From Cryptomeria japonica (Eukaryota > Streptophyta > Pinopsida > Cupressales > Cupressaceae), in the NCBI RefSeq assembly GCF_030272615.1, contig NC_081415.1, positions 423,232,257 to 423,296,256 on the forward strand: DNA of 64,000 nt. Reading direction: 5' to 3'. This document shows, piece by piece, positions 56,105 to 64,000 of the stretch (positions are counted from its first letter, which is position 1; every line of letters starts with the position of its first letter). The translations under genes were made by a program, and so were the position numbers. The notes below the pieces were generated by a model. It was given only the letters and a program-made list of their open reading frames with translations. It did not search any database and was not told the DNA's origin.

Positions 56105-56118
56105 TAAGTTGGGGAGCA
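56105..56118 (+). promoter_or_regulatory. Gypsy-E purine-rich tract
   Basis: gttggggagca precedes the 3' LTR start tgatgagc. A short tract, acceptable as the plus-strand primer. Confidence 0.6.
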
Positions 56119-57412
56119 TGATGAGCTGAGATATTAGCTCCTTTTATTCTTGAAACACATAAGTTTTTACCATGTTTTAATTTATATAATGGGATAGTAA
56201 TGATGTATTAGAGTTTGACTATATACATTACATATATTAACTGAACTCATTAAATCTTGTTTTGTCTTGACCAATTATTCTTGTTTCCATACCAATTATT
56301 CCTATTGCCATACCAATTATTCATTTTGCCACACAGATTATAATGTGTGAAATATTTAAGTATTTTGATTAATTAAAATAAATATATGTGTATGCTTGCA
56401 TGTTTTATCTTTTTAATTGAAAGGATTAAATAAGATGTTGCTGTGGTGGTTTTTCTGTCACATCAGTAAGGCAGTTGGAGATACTCAAGGGGCAGTTAAA
56501 AGTTAAAATCAGCAAAGAGAATAATGGGCATAAAGAGTGGCAAAGGAGTAGCAGGGCACACAAGACTTATTTATGTTTGTCTTCAGTAAACATTAAATAT
56601 TGTAATACCACCATGCTATATTCTTGGTTGCGGTTTAGTAGTAATCCACATTTTTAGTGGCTTAACTCCATTTGTTCTCTATCATAAATGTTTTCCGCCT
56701 TGTTTCATTGGCATGACCTAGATTGTAGGGAGTTGTTGTAGTTTTATTTTAAATAAGTGTCTGTGCCTCCTCTTTGAGGTTAGAGAAGAAGAGAAGGGGA
56801 AGAGATACAAAAGATTTAGAAATAAAGTTGCAGAGTATTTTTAGCTTTCTTTCATTCTATATGTTGTATCAAATTTTAAAGGACAATGAATAAAGTCATG
56901 TTATTCTAAGTATTTAAGAGTTATCTTTGTAAGCCTGGATACACTCATCCAAGGGGGCCCACTTGGTGAGTATTCCTGTCCATTTGTTAACTTAGTTTCC
57001 CTTTTCATTGCAATAGTCATTCTGGCAATTGACTATTCCTGCAGCCACTGGAAATAGATCCTGTGACTGTTCCTACAGCCAAAGAAAACAGAGTAATTCT
57101 TGTTTGTTAGCTTTGGACTTAGTTAACAAGTTCTTTAATTGGGTTTTATGTTAATGCAGAGTTTTCTTGTAGCCATTCAGTTGTTACAATTCTTACTTAC
57201 TTATTTCAAATAGGTTTAGTTGTTGCAGTAATGCAGAATAGGTATTGCAGGAACTTAGTGCATATATAGTGCAGACCCATTTCAAGTAATACATCCCTGG
57301 GTTGATAAACAAATGAACTTCAGTTATGGAGATAATAACTTCATAGAGTGAATTTCCAAACTTCGGGTTGAGACTTTAGCTATAGTTATTATTCCTATTG
57401 GTGAACCAAACA
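56119..57412 (+). repeat. Gypsy-E 3' LTR
   Basis: 1,294 bp direct repeat of 46242-47549, ending aaaca at 57412, followed by gtagg. Confidence 0.9.
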
Positions 57413-57417
57413 GTAGG
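57413..57417. repeat. TSD of Gypsy-E, right copy (gtagg)
   Basis: Matches 46237-46241. The Gypsy-D integrase frame resumes directly after it on the minus strand. Confidence 0.9.
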
Positions 57418-58330
57418 GAGTGGAAAAGTAGTGTTGAATGTGGAGCTTGTCATAGAGTTCATATATATCTTGGTTCTTGAAAGGGCGATCATTATTTTTG
57501 ACAATGGATAGTGTAATTCTATACCAACATACTATATAGTTTAGTAGGAACTTGGCGATCTGTTTGCCGATGACATAAGGGGAATCGCCTCTACCAACTT
57601 TGTGAATCATTCCATTGTAGTAAGGATAAAACTATGTATATTATAGGAAGTTGGATTAATCTTCCTTATGAGGTTAAATCTCCATTGGGGGAATGGCCAT
57701 GGAGATTTTATAGGCTATAGTTCCTGAGATGGTACATGTATTAGGTCTTTGTGCATATAGCATTTTTGACATTTTTGAACAAACTTGTATGTATCTTTCT
57801 CCATTGTAGGCTAGTAGTACCCCATTCGCATGAGTTTCTTTACCAAGATAGGACCACTAGAGTGGGCAGTACAAATACCTTTGGATACTTCTTGCAAAGT
57901 TGTTTTTGCTTCTATTGGATTAATACATCTAAGGAGAGTTCCATGAATACCTTTTTGGTATAAGGGGTCAATGATGATAACATAATGAGCAACTTGTTAG
58001 ATAAGGGTTTCATGTTGGTTTCAAGAAAAATAGGGAGAAAGGTATTGATTGTGAAGATAGGTGTATATTTCTTTGTACCAAGGGGAGTTGAGACCAAGAA
58101 TTTTAAACAAAAATTTAGATGGGGGAATATTGAAGGTTGGGGTCATGATTTGTTTGACCAAAAACTCAAAGTGTGTTACATTGTTTGACATATCGAGCAA
58201 AGATCCTACAATGGCCATTACATTTGCAACTTTTTTTCTAAACTCAAGGAATGTGTTGAAACACAATATGCTCAAATTACTTCTTGAAATCATCCACCGC
58301 ACACTTGTAGGGCATAATTTTCTCATCTTT
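57413..58330 (-). pseudogene. Gypsy-D integrase, N-terminal and core part
   Basis: Minus strand. Zinc region GYY-PTMEKDTYKFVQKCQKC (near 57800). The core motif includes SKIMIALSRTKIYMNS in one frame and VKNNDRPFKNQDIYELYDKL in another, the degraded DNGRPFKN motif with D kept, then HYFSTPY just before the Gypsy-E insertion at 57413. Many stops. Confidence 0.82.
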
Positions 58331-58339
58331 GGTGAGGTA

Positions 58340-59040
58340 GTTATCATTAACTTGTTTGACTACAAGATGAGAGTCACCATAAACATGAATATCTTTTATC
58401 TTTTATTGTACTATCATGTTGAGGTTGGTGATGGGATATTCATACTCTACTATGTTATTGGTGAAGGGGAAGTTTAATCTATAAGATTTTGGAATGGCAT
58501 CCTGTTGTGGTCTGATACGATTCATCAAAATTCAAGTTTCATTGTGTAGATACCTTTAATGTGAAAACTAATTCATTTGGGAAATATAATAACATTGGGT
58601 AATTTGCTTGGATTGGGTTATTTGCAAGTTGATCTATTATCACCTACCCTTTGATGGCCTTCTTGTCCACATACTCTATGTTGAATTCACTAAGGATCAT
58701 GACCCATTTGGCTAGCCTTCTTATGATAGAAGATTTATTGAGGAGATATCTGAGTGGTTCAATCTTTGTAATGAGTTTGGTCTTGTGACTGAGCACATAA
58801 TATCAAATCTTTTGGGATACAAAGATGATTGCTAAGCATGATCACTCTATCAAGGTATAGTTCAACTCATATCCCACAAGTGTCCAACTTATGTAGTAAA
58901 TTTATCTTTTTCTTCCATCCTTATCATGTTGAGCTAGGAGGGCTCCCAAGGATGAGTCAATATATAAGATGTACAATTGTAAGTCTTTCCCTGAATAGGA
59001 GGTATCATAACTCTTGGGGAGAGTAGGTAATCTTTGAGAA
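58340..59040 (-). pseudogene. Gypsy-D RNase H and archaeal-type second RNase H
   Basis: Minus strand. First RNase H: LSHKTKLITKIEPLRYLLNK, then RLAKWVMILSEFNIEYVDKK with AIKG (near 58760-58660). Second domain: NNIVEYE, then IHVYGDSHLVVKQVN (near 58470-58345). The GDS.LV motif belongs to the additional archaeal-type RNase H that marks Tat/Ogre elements. Confidence 0.8.
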
Positions 59041-59910
59041 ACTAGATTGCCTATTGACATTGATTTGTCCATTTAAAGTGGTCTCCCTTGCTGAATAAAT
59101 GATGAAATGGATGGCACTTGTATGCTAATTGAGCAATAAATATTCTTATGGACTATAATTTTTCTTGTAAGCTCCTTAGTTGTTTGATATTGGAGGGAGG
59201 GGACATGTCTAGGATGGCTTTGAATTTGGTCGGATCTACTTCAATTTCCTGGTGAGAAACAATAAATGCTATGAGATTTCTTGAAGTAAAATCTAAGACA
59301 CATTTCTTTGGATTCAATATGACCTTATACTACTCTAGTCTATTAAATATTCTGGCTAGGACAACAATACGATCATCACATGTAGCTGACTTTTCCAACA
59401 AGTCATCGACATAGTTTTCCATTACAGTATGTATCATATCAAGGAATAGAGTTGTCATTCCTCTTTAGTAGGTTGCTCCAACATTTTTTAGGCCAAATAA
59501 CATGAAGTTAAAGAAATATGTCTCCAAGGAAAGGTGAGAGTGGTCTTATGTTGATCTTCAAGTCCTATCATGATTTGGTTATATCATGAGAATCCATCCA
59601 TAATAGAGAAAATTTCATATCCAACAATAAGATCGACGGTCATATCTTCATTGGGTAAGAGGAAGTTATCTTTTGGACATGCTTTATTCAACACCTATAA
59701 GTCAATGCAAATCCGAATACTCCCATTTGGCTTGGTTACCAGTAACAAATTAGATATCAACTCTGCAAAGTCAATTGGTCTAATAAAACTCACATCTAAT
59801 AATTTTTTGAGCTCTACTTTGACTAGAAAGGCAATTTGTGGGTGCATCTTCCTAAAACACTTCTTTTCCAGTTTGTCTCTCAGAATAAGAGGTAAGTGAT
59901 GAAGAACTAG
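59041..59910 (-). pseudogene. Gypsy-D reverse transcriptase
   Basis: Minus strand. KCFRKMHPQIAFLVKVELKK, LLDVSFIRPIDFAELIS, KPNGSIRICIDL, LNKACPKDNFLLPNEDM, GYEIFSIMDGFS, YNQIMIGLEDQHKTTLTFPW follow the gypsy RT order. The region of the YVDD box (near 59420-59390) is scrambled. Not functional. Confidence 0.88.
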
Positions 59911-60952
59911 CTTGGGAATGTCAACATAGGACCATGCAGTCTCTCTTTAAAGGAGTTGTTGAATTTTTCTTTTTCACTTGGCGTGGGTGGCTCTGCAAAG
60001 TAGACTATTTTTGCATTTTTATTTTAGCCCAAGTTGATCTCCTGCAATTTTTCTAAAAATAGAGAGAATCATTCTCATTCTATGGGAAGAGAGTCCAACC
60101 TTCCATCCTCTGGTACCTCTAAGAGTTTTACACTATCGAATACACCTTTTATTTTTACTATTTTGTAGTCAGAAGGTATCTTTATATTTTCACCTAAAGA
60201 CCAAGTATTTTCATTTTTTTTGGTTAGAAGCAGGACTAGATTCTCTGAGGTAAGTTGAATGATTGAGATATATAGTGAAAGACACTTTATGATCCCTTGA
60301 TGGTATTGCTTCCCAAATTCCTAAAAAACTAGCTATGGCTACTTCATTTTCGAATGTCCAAATTTGGTGGATTTGTTGGCCCCAATCGATAAGGTTCGAG
60401 TATAATAGACAAATTTTATCATCATGATCTATTTTGGATGTAGGTACAATGGTTAAGGTATATATGAAGGTGTCAAAGGGATGTATCTAAGATTGGTTAT
60501 CAACATGTTTGTCTTCAAAAGTTGTATCATCATTAAGGTCAAGGCCTTGAAAGGTTTTGTCAATGACATAGGTGTTGGAACTACTGAGTGTGTCCCATTC
60601 ATATTTGTTGGACATAGTCTCAATGTAACTCTCCTCATTTGAATCATCATCATTAGTAGCACAAAAATATTCACTAGGAGATAACTAAATACTTGTAGAA
60701 CACACAACTAGTTTCCCATACCCTAGTCCTTGTTTTTTAGGTTTCCCCTTAGGTAGGATTGGTTCTACCACACCAAGTCCATTGTGACCATGATAACCAT
60801 TTCTTTGTAGAATAGTAGATCCTTTTCCATATTTCTCTAGAGTAAATTGAATAGGTTATCTATATTCTTCATCTCTATAGATCTAATTTGATATATCCTC
60901 CTCAATGGACTCTTTATTAAGGTCAACACACTTGGTGAAGGTAGTAGGAGGC
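59911..60952 (-). pseudogene. Gypsy-D protease-RT linker
   Basis: About 1 kb between protease and RT on the minus strand. An acidic segment with DDDSNEESYIETMS and YEWDTLSS (near 60660-60580) is typical of Tat linkers. No enzyme motif. Confidence 0.6.
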
Positions 60953-61560
60953 TTATACAGGAAGATGACTTTTTCTTGGTGCTTGCTTGGTTGAGGTAAC
61001 CCGTAAGATCTTGCTAATGAAGGCTTCTATATAGGTGTACACTTTGCATCCTTTTTCATTCACATAGATCTTGACCTCATGCATGGAAGTGGATGGGGTG
61101 GAGAATTGTGATAAGGATAAGGAGTTCAAGTAAGCTGATATGGATGAGGAAGAGGCCTCTTGATTGATAGGGAATTGATTTTCAATGGTGCCTCTTAGGT
61201 TGTTGCAATATTGGAAAGGGTTTGGATCATCTTGTATAACAACCTTTGTGCCTTTATAAGGTAATTTTACACACTGATGGTATGTGGAGGGAATGACCTG
61301 CATGACATGAATCCTTGATCAGTCAAGGAGCATGCTATACCTAAGGTCAAGGTCTAAAAATTGGAACACAATGTCTTGAATTAATAAACTAACTTTTATA
61401 AAGAGTGATGATTCCTTTATAAATGCACTCCATGCCATAATTTGGTTTGATGTTTATTCATTTCATTACATCAACATTATGCTCAGAAAATCCCAAGGCT
61501 TTAACTAAGTTTAGGATGTAGATATTAAGGCTAGTGCAACAATCTATTAGAACTCTCTTG
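60953..61560 (-). pseudogene. Gypsy-D protease
   Basis: Minus strand. IDCCTSLNIYILNLVKALGF (near 61550-61490) aligns with the Gypsy-B IDGGAGLNICMLSTIKQLG; the active-site DGGA has decayed to DCCT. The downstream VIPSTYHQCVKLPYKGTKV, DDPNPFQYCNNL matches Gypsy-B (VPSTYHRFIKFPHNGVEV, PNPFIYCNNL). Confidence 0.85.
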
Positions 61561-62490
61561 ATCTCATGCTTATGAATGTAGAATTTAAGATGGAGGGGAT
61601 CATTATGAAGATGCTTATGTGTTGGTAGGTCTTATTTAGTGAATGGAACATGAGATGTGGTAGAAAGGTGACTCACCATAGTCTTAAATTCGTCAACATT
61701 TATGTCATTAGGTACTGCAGTTTCTCACAAGGTTTTATCTAGGATTGCCTTATGGTTTGGTGATATCCACAAGAGCTCAAAGATGGAATTTTGTGCGATG
61801 GTTTTCTTAAGATGATCCAAGAGATTGTATTGATTAGTGTGTTGAAAAGTTAATGCTACCCTTTGTAGGGTTACCTTGGATCGACATGTGGCTACATCGC
61901 AATCAAGACTTTTACTTTTTATTGTTGTGGTAGAGACTCTTTCATCGACCTGACTAATATGATTAATTGTATACTCATGGGATGTATTGGTGCAATTGGC
62001 CTTATTATTCTAGCTTCTTGAATTGGAGTCCTTCCCCTTATCATGGTTTTGAAATGGATTCTTGAATATAGTATGATCATTGTTTGAAGTTTCCTTAGGA
62101 TTTTCAATTGATTTCTCACCTTGGTTGATTAAACCTTGAATAAGATTTTTTATTCTAAAATAGTTTGAGGTCTTATAACCCTTAATTCTATAATATCCAA
62201 AAAAATAATTATCATTCCACCAAGCCAGTTTGAAAGGAATTGGTTCTTAAAGTTTGATTTTTGGTAACGTGATAAAATGAGACTAAATTAACTCCTTCAA
62301 GTATGACTCACTCAGTTTCCCTAGAGGGGTGTAGGTTCACCTTGGATAATTAGTCCTAGGATCATGTTTTTGATTACCTTTAGCAACATTATCCAATTGG
62401 TCATTATTATGCAATTGGTTATTATAAAGAGAAAATTTTCATTTGGCAATTTGCAATATAGAAGGAGAAATCACCAAATCAATTTTTGCT
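61561..62490 (-). pseudogene. Gypsy-D Gag, C-terminal part
   Basis: Minus strand. YTPLGKLSESYLKELI (near 62330-62285), FKLAWWNDNYFFGYYRIKGY (the degraded knuckle region near 62215-62155), NLIQGLINQGE, and DINVDEFKTMVSHLSTTSHV (near 61715-61655) match the Gypsy-B Gag end block by block. The N-terminal gag is missing, cut at 62490. Confidence 0.8.
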
Positions 62491-64000
62491 TGATGGGGAG
62501 ATGGCCTTTATATTCAAATCAATTTTGACTATTAAAAATTTGGTGTCCCTGACAATGTTTTAGTCATTTTGAATTAATGTTGCTCTCTATTTTTACCCTC
62601 AGGCTTTATGGTTTTTAGGTTTATATATTCCCGGGTGAGCCTTTTATTTAAACAAAAACAACCTAAAGCCTGTTCTGTTTCTTCATTACCTTTTTCACTT
62701 AAACATGAGGGTCTTTTCCATCATTGAAAAGGATGGTGTTCCTTTTCTTAGGCATTATCTCTTCTAACGGCCTTTTAAATTTTCCTAAAGACTATGTCTT
62801 TTCCATTATGATCAGGCCCCCTTTAATATTTATGTGGTTATTTATTTTCCCTAGGCCCAACTTAATGTTTCGGCTTATATCTCCATGTTTAAGTACTGAG
62901 CAACTAAAAGTCCCATGAATTTGCATGTGTTTCAAATGGACGGTGATGTTATGACCCAAGCAAAAGGATTCTCGAAGGATAGAGACAAGTATTGAGAAGA
63001 CATTGTAAGCTGCACATAATGAGCGAGTAGATTGGACAACCCTTTCAGTCTTGGGGAAAAAGATGCAAGGAGGTTAAGGACCATGACATTGCAAGATGAT
63101 GCCACGTGTCCCAAGTAGGCTGAAAAGGTCCGATAGTGGGGCAGCTAATAGAATAGAGTTGAAGGGTGATTAGGCAATTCTTTGTGAGACTTATGGTGGG
63201 CCCATTCACCATGATGGAGGGTCAATATCCATGATGACCGATAGTGATCATGCGATGTGCCATGCTGGACAAAATTTGTGGTATAGATAGAGCACATTTC
63301 AAAGTATAGGTGATTTGGACTGTTTGTGTCATTCACGTGGGAAAATAAAGATAGAAGGAAATAAGCCCGTCAACATGGAATAAATAGAGACAAGTTGAGG
63401 CACGTGGATGCCAACCAATTCTCAAAAGACTGATTTAGGAGGTGTTTTTCTGGGTCGAGTCATGTTGGTGGACAAAGATGGCAGTGCCGGAGGTGGCAAT
63501 ATCAACAAGTTTTCAATGCCACCACAGAAAGAAGTTGAGATCCTCGGAGGTATGAAAGGATAAAGATAATTTATGAGCTGGAAGCAAAGTGATCAAGGAT
63601 TTGTCAATAAGATCATAGGACATGTACTATTAGAGATTCTCACAGTAAGGCAAAAAATCAAGAAATAGTTACCGAGAAACTTTCAAAAGATAAGGACTCA
63701 ATATCCAAAAAAGGGGGATTTTGAAACAAAAATTTTGCAGTCAAGAAATCAAGTAATCAAGAACAAAATCATTGACGTAAGGTGAACTTGGTCAAAGGCC
63801 AGCAAATTGGTAGTTTGAGTCTGACAGTATTTTTGATTTGATGGATATGATTTCTTAAATCCATTTGCAGGAAGGATGAGTAGAAAAGCATTGGAATGAT
63901 GATTTTTCCCATGCATGAATACCGCCAAGAAAGGTAATTTCATTATAAATACAACTAGGTGGTGTCTCCAATTGGTAGAAATAAAAGAAGATTCATTATC
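62491..64000 (+). repeat. Probable LTR of a further element (U3 part), cut by the window end
   Basis: The Gypsy-D gag homology stops at ttgct, and tgatggggagatggcc begins at 62491 with the TG expected of an LTR. tataaata at 63944-63951 suggests a TATA box about 1.45 kb into the LTR, so it would be a large LTR in plus orientation. No coding homology is found. The family is unknown and the second LTR is outside the window. Confidence 0.4.
63944..63951 (+). promoter_or_regulatory. TATA box candidate of the terminal LTR
   Basis: tataaata in the context cattataaatacaac, near the right edge of the window. The only support is its sequence and its place inside a putative LTR. Confidence 0.35.

Larger units (their letters stand above)
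46242..57412 (+). mobile_element. Gypsy-E, Athila-like gypsy element
   Basis: 11.2 kb. LTRs at 46242-47549 and 56119-57412 share the start tgatgagctgagatattagc. The 3' LTR ends aaaca; the 5' copy ends aaaat. TSD gtagg. The tRNA-Asp-type primer site and the RT signature (GFIYPISDSQWVSPL, YMDDF) indicate the Athila lineage. Order: gag, protease, RT, RNase H, integrase, then a long extra ORF, a purine-rich tract and the 3' LTR. Stops in every domain, but catalytic motifs in RT and integrase are kept, making it one of the best-preserved pol genes here. Confidence 0.92.
42055..62490 (-). mobile_element. Gypsy-D, Tat-like gypsy element (base layer), split by Gypsy-E
   Basis: Minus-strand element with the order gag (62490-61700), protease (61560-60953), linker, RT (59900-59040), RNase H plus a second archaeal-type RNase H (59040-58340), integrase (58330-57413, then 46236-45880), then a 3' region with an opposite-strand plant-mobile-domain ORF (42470-43250). 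The double RNase H is characteristic of the Tat lineage. The integrase frame resumes across Gypsy-E. The 5' end is cut at 62490 by another LTR-like sequence, the 3' end at about 42054 by Copia-3. Heavily mutated, so probably the oldest layer. Confidence 0.85.

Noticed and set aside
58021-58477. Opposite-strand ORFs of 108 and 138 codons within Gypsy-D
   Set aside because: The plus-strand ORF is antisense to RNase H/integrase, and the minus one is an out-of-frame reading of the same degraded gene.

Overview
The window looks like intergenic DNA from a very large, retrotransposon-packed plant genome. A conifer is my best guess, on general impression only: AT-rich, old, deeply nested LTR elements and no compact host gene. 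I found no intact host protein-coding gene, rRNA, tRNA or CRISPR array. Almost every base can be assigned to one of eight or nine nested LTR retrotransposons. Most boundaries rest on TG...CA ends, 5-bp target-site duplications (TSDs), and reading frames that resume across the inserts. Names such as Copia-1 and Gypsy-A are labels used only here.

Layout, outermost to innermost. Gypsy-D (minus strand, Tat-like) is the apparent base layer: gag to integrase at 62490-57413, integrase end and 3' region at 46236-about 42055. Athila-like Gypsy-E (plus, 46242-57412, TSD gtagg) sits inside the Gypsy-D integrase. Copia-3 (plus, 38646-about 42054) abuts the Gypsy-D 3' region and probably inserted into it. 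Copia-1 (minus, 668-38645 with interruptions) lies inside Copia-3. Copia-1 carries two inserts. Gypsy-A (plus, 3273-16591, TSD cctcc) is in its protease. Copia-2 (minus, 18433-38171, TSD attta) is in the TATA box of its LTR. Copia-2 in turn carries Gypsy-B (plus, 24040-35785, TSD ccagg/ccaag) in its zinc-knuckle ORF. Two further unidentified LTR-like pieces lie at the edges (1-667 and 62491-64000).

The most interesting element is Gypsy-A, a gag-only element with LTRs of about 4.8 kb. Each LTR contains a CHUP1-like actin-binding coiled-coil fragment, a DUF1295/steroid 5-alpha-reductase-like C-terminus, and a G-box promoter followed by a short membrane-anchor ORF. Its internal region has no pol; a gag domain is followed by a long acidic extension of unknown function.

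Other notable points: Gypsy-B and Gypsy-D both carry an antisense plant-mobile-domain ORF downstream of integrase. Copia-2 has replaced pol with a degenerate reading frame of about 1,063 codons. Gypsy-E has a degenerate frame of about 758 codons between integrase and its 3' LTR. All coding regions carry stops or frameshifts, so no autonomous element remains. Gypsy-E (RT, integrase) and Copia-3 (RT, RNase H) keep the best-preserved enzymes.
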